DNA of 64,000 nt from positions 333,123-397,122 of the forward strand of contig CAUYUJ010018649.1 of the NCBI GenBank assembly GCA_963575745.1. The letters run 5' to 3'. This document shows positions 21,037-31,287 of this stretch, one piece after another (position 1 is the stretch's first letter; every line of letters begins with the position of its first letter). This DNA is from Prorocentrum cordatum. Its lineage: Eukaryota; Sar; Dinophyceae; Prorocentrales; Prorocentraceae. The notes under the pieces were generated by a model. It was not told the origin of the DNA, did not search any database, and saw nothing but the letters and a program-made list of their open reading frames with translations. The translations under genes were made by a program, and so were the position numbers.

Positions 21037-21981
21037 ATGGCCCCCGCCAAGCCGGAGCGCCGTCGCTCTTCCAAGCAGCCGCCGAGCTCACGTCCTGCAG
21101 CTGAAGGGTCTCTCCTCCAACGCAAACAGGACTGCATTGCAGCTTTCAAGCAAGCGGGGTCTGACCGCCCCACGGCAGCATACAACGGGCTCGCCGAGCT
21201 GAACGCGGACGAGCTGCAGGCCACGTACGACATGCACAAGACCAACACAAAGAAGCTCGGCAGTGCCTTGATCCGCATGTGTGCCGCCAACCAGATCAGC
21301 TACACGCTGGATCACCACCAGCGCAGCAAGCCTAAGCGCAGTGGTGGTGACACACCCTACCCACCAACTGCGTCCGCGCGTCTTCAGGCTGCGGACGCCC
21401 AATTCATTGCCTTGGACCCGGCCTTCTGGAAGGTCCCAGTCCTGGCCGAACCCACATCACTCGATGACGGCAAGACGTACAAGCCCAGCATCAGCCTCCA
21501 CGACTACGAGAGCGGTGAACGGCTGCTGCAGCACCATCTCGAGCAGGGTAAGCGTACCACGGGTCAGCTTGCGATTGCTGTCATGGGCCCAAAAAACGAT
21601 AACTACGTCGGTACCGAGCTCGCCGTCCCCGTGCTGAAGCGCCACCCCAAGGCGCCCAAAGTGGTCCACACGCACGTCCCCGTGACCGTGTACCAGCTGG
21701 GCACCAAGGAAGTCGCCTGCACGGAAAAAGTTGCCGTCGCCACCATCGATCCTGCCGACCACGTATGCTGGATTCGGGTGACCATACATGAAACCGAAGC
21801 CATCGCCGCAGTCCCCTCCATGCATCAGGCCTTCGAGGATCAGTTCTCGGGAGGTGCCCCCGTGAACGGTGGTCCACGCGCCAAGGGTCCTTTCCGAAGG
21901 ACTCCCTCCACAGGACAAGGCGCGCCAAAACCAAAAGCACAGGGAGTCCAAGAAAGACGCTCGCCGCCAGGAGCTCGATAG
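21037..21981 (+). CDS. LINE ORF1, basic N-terminal protein
   Basis: It starts at ATG 21037 (GCCGCAATGG context) with MAPAKPERRRSSKQPPSSRP, a basic Ser/Arg tail like nucleic-acid-binding ORF1 proteins. A helical stretch follows (LLQRKQDCIAAFKQAGSD), then a compact region with TGQLAIAVMGPKNDNYVGTE and VPVTVYQLGTKEVACTEKV, and a basic C-terminus. I see no CCHC knuckle or RRM signature. The frame is open further upstream through the CT tract but has no better start. It overlaps the next ORF by about 113 nt in the +1 frame. It probably binds element RNA, which is an inference from position. Confidence 0.65.
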   Translation: MAPAKPERRRSSKQPPSSRPAAEGSLLQRKQDCIAAFKQAGSDRPTAAYNGLAELNADELQATYDMHKTNTKKLGSALIRMCAANQISYTLDHHQRSKPKRSGGDTPYPPTASARLQAADAQFIALDPAFWKVPVLAEPTSLDDGKTYKPSISLHDYESGERLLQHHLEQGKRTTGQLAIAVMGPKNDNYVGTELAVPVLKRHPKAPKVVHTHVPVTVYQLGTKEVACTEKVAVATIDPADHVCWIRVTIHETEAIAAVPSMHQAFEDQFSGGAPVNGGPRAKGPFRRTPSTGQGAPKPKAQGVQERRSPPGAR

Positions 21982-23788
21982 TCAGCTCCAGGACACCTTC
22001 AAGGCCCTCTTCCACGGCAACTTTAAAGCCGTCACCATCCTCGAACCCTGCAAAAGCCTAGGCAGGTATGGATCGGGCGTCGGAAAGAGGTCCCTGGCTG
22101 CCACCTTCGGCGTCAGTCTTCAAGCGGTTGACAAGGTCTTGGCGGGTTCAGGGCAACTCGGCGCCACCTACGACCTCAGCAACGTAGGTGCAGACGAGCC
22201 CACTGCAGACAAGTACCAGATCGTGTGGTTCCCTGAGGACCAGCCCATCACGATGGCAGATGCGTTCCAGAAGTCGGTGGACTTCAAGGCCCTAGGAGTC
22301 GTCAGGCACGGCAAGTCAGGCTTATTGGGGATCCGTGTTGCACGAGGGTCAGACGCCGCCAAGGCTGCTGCCGTCAGCATCCGTGGCTGTGAAGCCACCC
22401 TCGCCAAGACGCGATACCGCATTACTGGCATTGCGGCACGCCACGCCACGCTGACCCAGCTTGCTAAGACTCTCACGGGCCCGTCCGTCAAATGGGACTG
22501 TGAGGTCTACCACACCGCCTGGGACCCAGCCACTTCGGCTCAGTTTGCCTTAGTGCGCGCCCATCGTCCCCCACCCACATATACGGTACAGGTCGCAGGG
22601 TGCCCCATCCCGTGGAGCATCACCGAGGCCCCGTTGGCTGAGGTGGTGCCGAAGAGGGACAACGTTACCATTGTCACCCCTACCACTATCACAGAGCCTG
22701 TGACGCCGCCAGCCCGTGGTGGCGGCTTCAGCCCCGCCACGGGCACACTCCTAACCAAAGCGGCCCAGAGCCCTTACCTCCACGACCTCATGACTGCCAC
22801 GCCCAAAGGCAAGGGCGTCGCACCGCTCCCGATCCCCAAGGAGGAGCCTCTAGCCAAGCGCCACCGATCCTCCAGCGGGAAACGCGACGCCACGCCGCAC
22901 GCAAGATCACACGGCGCCCCAGGCCGCAGCTCCTCTGCACCCCCGCACGGCACGGATGGAACTGCCGAGCAGACGGCCGTCCAAGGACCAGGTGGGCATG
23001 ACCCGCAACTTGGCATGGTGGCGGCTGAAGGCGGGGGCCACAGGGAAGGGGACGTTGCCACAGCCGCCGAGGCACCAGGCGACGATGACGACGTCGAGAC
23101 CCTCTCATCAGGGGACGACGAATTCAGCGTGGCATCTCGCGAACCGAACACCCTCGGCGAACGCTTCGCTACGGCCCCTAAAATGTCAGATGCCGCCACG
23201 ACCCGCATCCAACACATGGAACAACAGCACGAGCTGCTTGCCAACACGGTGGATAACATGCAGGTCCAGCTTGCGGGCGTTCTCTCATCCCAGGCCACAC
23301 TCACGGAGCACGTTTCAGGTTTGGAACGAGGGCTTGCCACCGTCGTCACTCAGCAACAGACGGCAACTACCGAAGCTGCTGCACTGCGTGGCGACATCCA
23401 GGCCCTCCTCGGGCACCTCACGGGGGGCACCATCCACCTGCCACAGGTGGCCACTCTCGAAACAAAAAGGAGGAAGCTGCATCAGTTGCCGATCCCGTGG
23501 CTGTCTGCGGGTGGATCGACCAGCCAGGCCAGGTCACCCCAGGGACGGGGCCCCCAGGGGCTGACAAAGGCAAAGACAAGGGTCGGGCCACTCAGGAACC
23601 CTATTGAAGGTGCCTCAGAGAGCCTGCCTCAGCCCTCCGAGGAAGCGCCTTCAGAGGCATCTCTTCTCACTTCGCGCCGTATCTCTTTCTTGTTATATCA
23701 TGTCAGTTTTGGCAGCAGCACGAGCAAGCTATCTGGTGTAGGGACACCTGGCATCTTGCTGTGGGTGTGTTTGTTGCAATGTACATGA
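21869..23788 (+). CDS. LINE ORF2, coiled-coil protein, no ATG at its start
   Basis: It continues from ORF1 in the +1 frame; the first in-frame ATG is more than 120 codons in (MADAFQKSVDF), so it is probably expressed by frameshift or splicing. It contains LQDTFKALFHGNFKAV near the start, a domain with GKSGLLGIRVARGSDA, the motif GGGFSPATG, a disordered Ser/Arg/Pro stretch, acidic DDDDVETLSSGDDEFS, and a coiled coil (MEQQHELLANTVDNMQVQLA to about QTATTEAAALRGDIQALL). A coiled coil is common in LINE ORF1 proteins and serves for trimerisation. I do not recognise the globular part. Confidence 0.6.
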   Translation: MVHAPRVLSEGLPPQDKARQNQKHRESKKDARRQELDSQLQDTFKALFHGNFKAVTILEPCKSLGRYGSGVGKRSLAATFGVSLQAVDKVLAGSGQLGATYDLSNVGADEPTADKYQIVWFPEDQPITMADAFQKSVDFKALGVVRHGKSGLLGIRVARGSDAAKAAAVSIRGCEATLAKTRYRITGIAARHATLTQLAKTLTGPSVKWDCEVYHTAWDPATSAQFALVRAHRPPPTYTVQVAGCPIPWSITEAPLAEVVPKRDNVTIVTPTTITEPVTPPARGGGFSPATGTLLTKAAQSPYLHDLMTATPKGKGVAPLPIPKEEPLAKRHRSSSGKRDATPHARSHGAPGRSSSAPPHGTDGTAEQTAVQGPGGHDPQLGMVAAEGGGHREGDVATAAEAPGDDDDVETLSSGDDEFSVASREPNTLGERFATAPKMSDAATTRIQHMEQQHELLANTVDNMQVQLAGVLSSQATLTEHVSGLERGLATVVTQQQTATTEAAALRGDIQALLGHLTGGTIHLPQVATLETKRRKLHQLPIPWLSAGGSTSQARSPQGRGPQGLTKAKTRVGPLRNPIEGASESLPQPSEEAPSEASLLTSRRISFLLYHVSFGSSTSKLSGVGTPGILLWVCLLQCT

Positions 23789-26700
23789 GCATGCAGGGGT
23801 ATCTAAGGATGCGTGCTGACATGCAGCTTTTGGCTCATCGCTCGCGCCGCCCGCCAGGCCTCGCCATCATGTGGCGCCTTGCCTGCAGCCTGGCCCTCCC
23901 CTCGCTCGCTGGAGCACACCCGTCTTCAGGCGGTGCGCCCCAGCATGGAGGTGAGTTTCTCCTGCGACACGTTGAACGTGGGACCCTTTTCTACCTCTAC
24001 GATGACAGCATCTACAAGTACGATCACTGCACCATTTTGGACCCGATCGTGAACGGCACCGTTGCCGCGGGTCCGTGCGGCATTGGCCAGACACACAGTG
24101 GCGGCTTCAGCCCCGCTGTTGTGCCCCGCTATCGCCCTACGGGTCTCACCACTCCCCTGTGCGATAGGGGCGAACCTGACGAGGACCCTGCTTTCTGGCA
24201 CCTGATGATGATCCGCGCCCGGCTCATACCGTGTGCTGCGGCGTGGGCACCAGGTGAGGACAACCAGGACATGTTCTGGGCATGGCTCGAGGACTGCGTC
24301 CCGTACATCCTGGCGACGCTCCATCTGCCACAGTACGATCACCTCTTTCAGGAGGAGTCTGAGGACACAACCGACGCCCTGCGTCAGCGCACCGCGGTCG
24401 ACATGTGCGAGGACATCTGGCACAGAGCGGGCCCCGACAGGCAGCGCATCAACCGCAACCTCACTCGTATCCAGAGCAGCCGCGAGTACGCCACCCGCTA
24501 CTTTGGCCTCCTTCTGGAATACCAGGGCGCTCGTGCCACTCTCGTCGGCCCTGAGGCTTTCACGGCACCTTTGCCGCCATACCTCTCACGGGCCCATGCT
24601 CTGCTGCCAAGAGGCCTCCCTCCACCCGACCAAGACGCCATGGCGTACCTCGCCGACGTGATCCTGCACCAACCGCCAGACATGCTGCCGCTCGTCGAGG
24701 CGGAGCTCGCCGCGGCGCCGATGGACGGCACCGATCAGGCCGCAGATGACCCTGTATCATGGCTGCTTCAGCACATCGCGGCCAGCGACATCGGCAACAC
24801 ATCCATGGACTCGTTCCACGCGTCGGAAGATAGCCAGGACGGCATCGATACCCAGGATCGAGACGGCACGATAGCACCAGGCAACTCGGCCCAGAGTGAC
24901 CGCAACAGTGAACCCTACTTTGGGCACACCTCGGGGCAAAGCAGTCCGCCCCACACCTCAGCTCAGGCCGACCCCAGCGCTCGGCTCAACGACGCTGAAG
25001 GCGTCACTGCCGCTGACGTGCCAAGCCATTACACTGCATCGCCAGCGCATGCCAGCCCGTGCAGTGGCGGCTTCAGCCCCGCTGCACCACTGGCTAGACC
25101 TGGACATCCCCAAACCGCAGGTGGCAGCACCACGCCCTTCACCTCCGTGCACCGTGACAGCGTGACTGACTCCAACTCCAGTGCCACTGACCACGGGCAG
25201 GCCGACATCGACAACGATCCCATCGATGATGAGTACCCAGATGCCAGCGGTCCCCACGAGCCCCAGCACAGCGCAGCGGCATCACGACACTGTGGCTGCC
25301 TCATCTGCCTTTTGGTGGCCACGTACGTCATCGCGATAGCAATGCCGTACAAGGACCAGATCGATGGGTACTTGCCGACACCGAGCCGAGACCCCAGCTA
25401 CCGACAACGACGACGACGCCAAGCGACGGCACCAGGCCCATCGGTGTCCACCACACCCCGACGCAAAACGACATACAATGTCACGTCCACATTGAGGGCC
25501 ACTCTCAAATGGACCAGCGTCAAACTCAGAGATAGCGTCTCGGGCGGAGCCACTGCAGTCGGGGTCGGCCTCGGGGGTGTCCTTAAATGGGCCAGCGGCA
25601 AGCTAGGGGCTATTGCCACGGGTGGAGTCGTGTGTGGTCTTCTACTCGTCGGTGCCAAACTTCTTGCCCAGGGAGCTGTCGGACACGTTGGAGCCCGCAT
25701 CTGTGCGCGGGCCCTGGACTCATCCACTGCCCAGTGGTGCCTCCGCTGTTGCCAGCCGAGCAGGAGGCCGAGGGACGAGGTCACATACAAAATGCCGTGC
25801 ACGCTCGCCGACGAACACGACGACCAGCATGTGCACGCACTCCGACATCCGCTGCTACAGGAACACTACGCCGCAGCAGTTGCCGCCGCAGTCGCCGACG
25901 TCACCACCGCCACCACCGCCGCCATCGTCGAAGTCACCGCCGCCGTATCGCGAGCCTCGTCTGTCACACCAAGATCGACCAGCCCGACTCCACGAGACGG
26001 CTCCAAGAGCGGCGCAACATTCGGTAACCTACCGACTAACGAGGATGCCACAGCACACGGCAGCGACACCGAGGCAAGGGAAACGCGTGAGCGCACCCAT
26101 GATAGCCCGTGGTCTATCTTCCGACACGCTGACGCTCGTGGTTCATCCCCCGACGCGGACACCCAACCACCACGACGGCGAGCACGCTATGCATCCCCCG
26201 ACAGGCCCCAGGCGCCTTCAGGCCCTGGTATGCCTTACACTGCCCTCAAGCCACCGACACGCAACTTACGCAACACCATCCAGCGCGACCCAGCGGTCCC
26301 CGAGCCGCCGAGGAGCATACTTAACGCCCTGTATCAAAACGGCTTTGCGCTAGGAAACAGTGGCGTGTCTACAGAGGACATCAAAGACGCTCTACGACTC
26401 CACGACCATCCTCGATTCACTCATGATCCAACACTCCAAGCGCTGGGGCCGTGGACGGACATCATGCAGAGGCCACCGAACCGCCTCACTTGGGTGCTGG
26501 AAGACTCGGGCGGGAACTCGGGCGAGACAATCTTCCCATACCTCACGTGGGACCTCCGCCAACCCATCACCACCACCGACGCGACCACTGTCTTCTGGCA
26601 TGGGACCCGCGGCGACCTTGCGGCCCGTCTTGCCGCCAGTGGAGGGCACCTCTTGCCAGGCCCCCGCCGTGAAGCGAAGGGCCGAACTGGCACCAACGTT

Positions 26701-29700
26701 GGCCGCACGTACGCGAGCGTGCACCCTTCGCTGGCCGCGTGGTACGCAATGCCGCCCCACCCGCCTTACAGTCTCGAAGATGACACCCTCGCGTGGGGAC
26801 CCATCGCACTCTGGATGTGCGAGGCCACCCAACCACCGCGCGGGGAAAACAGGCACAACTACGTGAAAGGGGAGGCCCACGGAGCGCGCCTCATTTACCC
26901 TCGGGTCCTGAGCCTCCTCATCCGCATGGACTGGTGCGCCCCCACAGAAGCTGCTTCCAGGTGCCGTGCCCTTCCACACGCCTATGGCATGGGCGACTGC
27001 GCGCACGCCCTCCACATCGCTGGCTACGATCATCCAGATCTCCGTGAGGCGGCTGAAGCTCACGACCAGGAAGCTAGCACCAGGCGCAGACCAGCCATCG
27101 CGGCAGCATGGCCACCGCCGCAGGCGCTATACGCGCCAGAGGCAGCGCGAGCATGGGCCAAACAGCACTACGACACGGAAGCAGCCACCAGGGATGACCC
27201 TAACCAGCCCCGCCCACGCGTCTCGCTTCACATACTCCAGCTGGACCCGAAACCACTCATCGACCTGGTGTACACTGGCTTGCAAGCTGTCCCCGTGCGG
27301 GGGCACCCTGACGCATGCGGGTCGCGCCCCAGCGGCTCCAGCCCTGGGGCCGCGTCGGGCCCACCTCGCACGTACAAGTCAGGCACAGCCTTAGCGCACA
27401 GTCCAGACCGCTCATCGACGTCATCTGGAGTCGACGAACGCCGTACGCCTTCCCTCATCAGCGCGGCCGCCGCCCTCGCCCGAGGCCGTGCCCGTCCACG
27501 ACGATCTGCCTCTCGCTCGTCACGACAGAGTGACGGGAACTCCACCTCAGACAACAGCGGCATCGAGACGTGGGAGCACATTGTGACGGAGGAGGAGCCG
27601 ACTGCCTACCACGTCCTCGCCTACCACGTTCGTGATGTGCGGTCCCGTGTCAATGCCCCTGGCATCGAGGTCTGGCTCGACCCTGGTGATCATCACGATG
27701 GTGCCTACTTACCGTGGGGGACGACAGTCATGGGCCACCGCGTTACTGACCCTGCGGTGGAAGGGCGTGACGGCTGGGTCATCCTCCACCACGACCACGG
27801 CGACACCACTACTAAGCTCTGGGCACCGACCCAAGTCCACGTCAAAGCGGACGACTCCTGGCGCACCGTCATGGTACCAGCGGACATGGGGCCCCAGTGG
27901 ATCAGGTGCCATGCCGAGGACGCACGCCTCCCCGCCGAGGTTGTCCGCACTACGGGCCAATCCTGGTTTGCTGACGTCTGGCCCTTGTGGGACCGCCCGA
28001 GACCCCACCCAGACGACCCAGGCACAAATGAGCATGCGCTCCCGCCTCTACCAGGACGCTGGTCTTGCCTACAGTGTCGATTCCAATGCTGTCAGTACTG
28101 TGCAGCTCGCCGCAACACGCAGCTCGGCACCTCGGGCCAACCAACGTGCCCAGACTGCGGCCGCAGCGGACTGCGTACACTCATGGACTGGTCCACGGAC
28201 TACTCGTGCAACAGTTGGACGTGTGCATACAGCACCAACAACAGGGACTCCGACACATGCTGCCTGTCCAGCAGGTGCCCCCACCCCCCCAGGCCACACA
28301 ACCTGCTCGACGTCCGTGCCACAGGGATGCCGCCGCACATCCTTGCCCGCCAATTCGGCAACGCGCCAGCCCTCCACGACCTTAAGGAACCCCCCCGAGC
28401 GCCTTCAGGCCCCGGGGGGGAACCTCCACAACCAGGGCAAGCAGGCTACCAGGGTCAATGGTACTTCCCACCGCAGCCGCGGCGCGTCCCCAGGCAGGGA
28501 CTGCCTGACGGCACAAGGCGGCCACCTGGATTCACAGGAACGGGGATGCCCGAAGAACCTTCCCCCGACCAACCGCTTTGGAGGGAAGGCTTCGTGCTCT
28601 TCAGTCCCCACCAGGCCCTCAAGGAGGAACTCACCTTCAACAAGACGGTCCGCCGACCCTACTCCCTAGCCATTACCAACATGTACAGGGATCGTGTCAC
28701 GGTCAGGACCGTCTGCGAGTTGATCGCCGAGCGCATCCACATTACCCGCACCCGTTGGCGAGATGTGGTACTGTACTGGGACGCCGAGGGTGGTCCTGGG
28801 CCTCAGGCCCTCGACTACGACATGCGACTCTGCGACGCCATGGTGAGCCGTGCCACGACCGAAGCAGAGCTAAACCACGACCGCAGCAACCGTGGTAGTT
28901 TCTGCCTCTATGGACCAGCGCACAAGCGAGCCGTCAACATCACGGCGATCGCAGAGCCGCAGAACATCGACTACATGGAGCATGTGCGGCGATACTCACC
29001 CGTAGGGAGGACCTACCCTGACCACGCCTTCGAGCACGTTTATCGGGGCTGGCAGCGGCCCGACGTGCCCACCATCCTCCCCGACACCCGTCCCCTCTCG
29101 AGAGCCGACTGGCAGCGTCACCAACAGCACCAGCAGCGCATCCAGCAGCGGGACCAACGTGACGCAGGACAGCACGGCACGCCACGCTACCGCTCCCCTG
29201 CGCGAGTCCCGACAGGCGGCAACACGGCCTACGACGGGGTTGCCGCCTACTACCGTGGCCCCATAGGCGCCAGGCCCGCGGCTGCTGGAGCAGCCGCCTC
29301 CAGCTACGGCCACGCCCCCCACGCCAGGGTACACCCAGCGGTCATCGGCTACCCGCGTGCACCCGTGCAGGCCCTAAGGGCCACCTCGCCAGTGCCAGGG
29401 TCCACGCGCGCCTGGGGCCTTTACTCAGGCCGACAGGATGGCTCCTCCAGCAACCAGCCCGCAGTGATAACCCCTGCGGCTTCAGCCCAGGGGGCTGCAA
29501 CAAACCGTGGCAGGGCTGGGCGCCCCGAAGGATGGCGTGATGCGAACGTGCGCGCTTGGCAACCTCGCCAGCACACGCCCCCGCCAAACGTAGCTGCAGC
29601 ACTGCGCCCTGCCCAGGCAAAACCTGCCCCACCTGAGCGGGAGAGGCAGCCGCTTACCCCGCTCGTCCTCACGCACATCCAGGCGCATCACAGCGCCTCC

Positions 29701-31287
29701 CCGCGGCACAGCGAGGGAAGCGCCCACCACGTCAGCCCCCGCCCCGACGCGGTCGACCCCGACCAGGCCACAGCCACGGCGGAAGGCGGCATAAGCGCCT
29801 CTCGCCAGCCCAGCCCATCACCCTGCGCGGCGCCGATCCGATCCCCGAGCAGGGCGGATTCCGAGCGTGCTAATGCGCAGGCGACCTCGCCACGCGACCG
29901 CCACACGGGCGGGCGCGTCCCGCGCAGCAGGACCTGCAGCCGCCACAGTTCACGCAAGGCCCCAGGGAGCTCCACGAGCTCGCCGCCTCGCGAGACTCAG
30001 GCCGATGGCCGAGCCCCCGAAGTGGTGCCACGTTTCGGAGCCAGCGTCATCGATCCTGGCCAGGTCGACCTCTCGCCGACGCCGTCCACGGACCACGAGC
30101 CGCCGCTGCCCACCCGCGTGATCGTCCCCATCGACGAGGCGCCAACCTTCGACCCGTTCAAGAACAAGTACCGTGTCAAGAACCTTGTGGCGGGTTTCGG
30201 CGGGGGCTCACCGCTCTCACCTCAGAGTCGGGGCGGAGCCCCCGCCACCTCGGCTGCTGCGGCAGCGGCGGCCCCGCGGGGAATCAGCCCTGTCCGCAAC
30301 GTGGGCCTCACGGCAGCGGGCATGGACGAGGCCCAGCGCCAGGCCTCCGACCGTGCTGCTGGAGCTGTTCCACCAGATGCTGCTCATCAAGATACTGACG
30401 GGGCGGGCGCGCCACCGCAGGAGGGACCAGCGGTGTCGCGTGCGCAGTACATGCGCGTGCGTTGTGCCGCCGCCGCGCCTAGCCGCCGCCGCTGGTTCGC
30501 TTTTGTTTTTGTGCTCGGCAGGACGGATCGAGGAGTCGCCTCCCTCCCCCTCTGCTGCCGTCTCACCTCTCCTCCCCTCGTCCCCTACGGTACTGGAGTG
30601 AGGAGGAATTTTCGTAACATTTATACTGACATTTATGAACCCCCCCTGGCGCAGTGCCGACCGTGTCCCGCCTATATTTCTGGCCTGACGGCGGCTTCAG
30701 CCCCGGTCAAGCTAATCCATAGGAACGCCATGAGCTCCTACTGTGGCCAAGCCTCCTACCTGGGTGAGGGTCAAGCCGACCTTCACCGTGCGGGGCGTGC
30801 AAACCCCAGTTCCACCGATGGAGACGGGCCAGGTCGCTCCATACACCTCGTCAGCCTTAACATCACCAGTCTCTCAGCGAATTGGCCAACCATCACTGCC
30901 CTTGGTGTCGACCACAACGCCGCAGTCATAGCATTGCAGGAGACCCGACATGCCAAGCCGACTAGGCAAGCCATCGCTACCAGCGCCGCCAATCCACTCC
31001 ACGGAGGATACCACGCCAGTCTTGGACCTGACCTGATCTGGCGCGAGCCCAGCGCAGAGCTGCCCACGGCGGCACAGACCACACCGTTGTGGGCAACACT
31101 GGCGCCTCGGGAGGGGTCGCCATCCTCTCTAAGGATGCCATTGTCGACTCCACTGTCGACGACAATGCGCCCTGTATCGCCGCCCTCAAGGCCAAGAAAA
31201 GATGGCACGAGGTCTTTCTCCCGCTCTGCACTCAACACCGCCGCAGGCGGCGACGAAACAACCACGGGCCCGCGGGGATCTACATAG
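23761..31287 (+). CDS. LINE ORF3, 2,508-codon protein: secretory-like N-terminus, ART-like and Cys-rich parts, start of endonuclease
   Basis: Visible parts in order: a signal-peptide-like stretch from Met 37 (WRLACSLALPSLAGAHP); a region with NGT and NLT sites; three GGFSP-type motifs in ORF2-ORF3; a hydrophobic segment at about 511-530 (LICLLVATYVIAIAMPY) followed 20 residues on by RQRRRRQ; a second Gly/Ala-rich hydrophobic segment at about 600-647; an ADP-ribosyltransferase-like stretch at about 940-1000 (VFWHGTRGDLAARLAASGG, then GRTYASVHPSLAAWYA); a Cys-rich module at about 1434-1510 (CLQCRFQCCQYC and CPDCG); a long Pro/Gln/Ser-rich disordered part; and the first endonuclease motif near 30840-30960 (LVSLNITSLSAN, AVIALQETRH). 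The rest of the endonuclease is in the next ORF, one frame away. The extra domains are unusual for a LINE. The first ATG is at 23779. Confidence 0.6.
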   Translation: MGVFVAMYMSMQGYLRMRADMQLLAHRSRRPPGLAIMWRLACSLALPSLAGAHPSSGGAPQHGGEFLLRHVERGTLFYLYDDSIYKYDHCTILDPIVNGTVAAGPCGIGQTHSGGFSPAVVPRYRPTGLTTPLCDRGEPDEDPAFWHLMMIRARLIPCAAAWAPGEDNQDMFWAWLEDCVPYILATLHLPQYDHLFQEESEDTTDALRQRTAVDMCEDIWHRAGPDRQRINRNLTRIQSSREYATRYFGLLLEYQGARATLVGPEAFTAPLPPYLSRAHALLPRGLPPPDQDAMAYLADVILHQPPDMLPLVEAELAAAPMDGTDQAADDPVSWLLQHIAASDIGNTSMDSFHASEDSQDGIDTQDRDGTIAPGNSAQSDRNSEPYFGHTSGQSSPPHTSAQADPSARLNDAEGVTAADVPSHYTASPAHASPCSGGFSPAAPLARPGHPQTAGGSTTPFTSVHRDSVTDSNSSATDHGQADIDNDPIDDEYPDASGPHEPQHSAAASRHCGCLICLLVATYVIAIAMPYKDQIDGYLPTPSRDPSYRQRRRRQATAPGPSVSTTPRRKTTYNVTSTLRATLKWTSVKLRDSVSGGATAVGVGLGGVLKWASGKLGAIATGGVVCGLLLVGAKLLAQGAVGHVGARICARALDSSTAQWCLRCCQPSRRPRDEVTYKMPCTLADEHDDQHVHALRHPLLQEHYAAAVAAAVADVTTATTAAIVEVTAAVSRASSVTPRSTSPTPRDGSKSGATFGNLPTNEDATAHGSDTEARETRERTHDSPWSIFRHADARGSSPDADTQPPRRRARYASPDRPQAPSGPGMPYTALKPPTRNLRNTIQRDPAVPEPPRSILNALYQNGFALGNSGVSTEDIKDALRLHDHPRFTHDPTLQALGPWTDIMQRPPNRLTWVLEDSGGNSGETIFPYLTWDLRQPITTTDATTVFWHGTRGDLAARLAASGGHLLPGPRREAKGRTGTNVGRTYASVHPSLAAWYAMPPHPPYSLEDDTLAWGPIALWMCEATQPPRGENRHNYVKGEAHGARLIYPRVLSLLIRMDWCAPTEAASRCRALPHAYGMGDCAHALHIAGYDHPDLREAAEAHDQEASTRRRPAIAAAWPPPQALYAPEAARAWAKQHYDTEAATRDDPNQPRPRVSLHILQLDPKPLIDLVYTGLQAVPVRGHPDACGSRPSGSSPGAASGPPRTYKSGTALAHSPDRSSTSSGVDERRTPSLISAAAALARGRARPRRSASRSSRQSDGNSTSDNSGIETWEHIVTEEEPTAYHVLAYHVRDVRSRVNAPGIEVWLDPGDHHDGAYLPWGTTVMGHRVTDPAVEGRDGWVILHHDHGDTTTKLWAPTQVHVKADDSWRTVMVPADMGPQWIRCHAEDARLPAEVVRTTGQSWFADVWPLWDRPRPHPDDPGTNEHALPPLPGRWSCLQCRFQCCQYCAARRNTQLGTSGQPTCPDCGRSGLRTLMDWSTDYSCNSWTCAYSTNNRDSDTCCLSSRCPHPPRPHNLLDVRATGMPPHILARQFGNAPALHDLKEPPRAPSGPGGEPPQPGQAGYQGQWYFPPQPRRVPRQGLPDGTRRPPGFTGTGMPEEPSPDQPLWREGFVLFSPHQALKEELTFNKTVRRPYSLAITNMYRDRVTVRTVCELIAERIHITRTRWRDVVLYWDAEGGPGPQALDYDMRLCDAMVSRATTEAELNHDRSNRGSFCLYGPAHKRAVNITAIAEPQNIDYMEHVRRYSPVGRTYPDHAFEHVYRGWQRPDVPTILPDTRPLSRADWQRHQQHQQRIQQRDQRDAGQHGTPRYRSPARVPTGGNTAYDGVAAYYRGPIGARPAAAGAAASSYGHAPHARVHPAVIGYPRAPVQALRATSPVPGSTRAWGLYSGRQDGSSSNQPAVITPAASAQGAATNRGRAGRPEGWRDANVRAWQPRQHTPPPNVAAALRPAQAKPAPPERERQPLTPLVLTHIQAHHSASPRHSEGSAHHVSPRPDAVDPDQATATAEGGISASRQPSPSPCAAPIRSPSRADSERANAQATSPRDRHTGGRVPRSRTCSRHSSRKAPGSSTSSPPRETQADGRAPEVVPRFGASVIDPGQVDLSPTPSTDHEPPLPTRVIVPIDEAPTFDPFKNKYRVKNLVAGFGGGSPLSPQSRGGAPATSAAAAAAAPRGISPVRNVGLTAAGMDEAQRQASDRAAGAVPPDAAHQDTDGAGAPPQEGPAVSRAQYMRVRCAAAAPSRRRWFAFVFVLGRTDRGVASLPLCCRLTSPPLVPYGTGVRRNFRNIYTDIYEPPLAQCRPCPAYISGLTAASAPVKLIHRNAMSSYCGQASYLGEGQADLHRAGRANPSSTDGDGPGRSIHLVSLNITSLSANWPTITALGVDHNAAVIALQETRHAKPTRQAIATSAANPLHGGYHASLGPDLIWREPSAELPTAAQTTPLWATLAPREGSPSSLRMPLSTPLSTTMRPVSPPSRPRKDGTRSFSRSALNTAAGGDETTTGPRGST

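Noticed and set aside
30173-30601. Small plus-strand ORF overlapping the LINE ORF3
   Set aside because: It is a shadow frame of ORF3, which is continuous through this segment.
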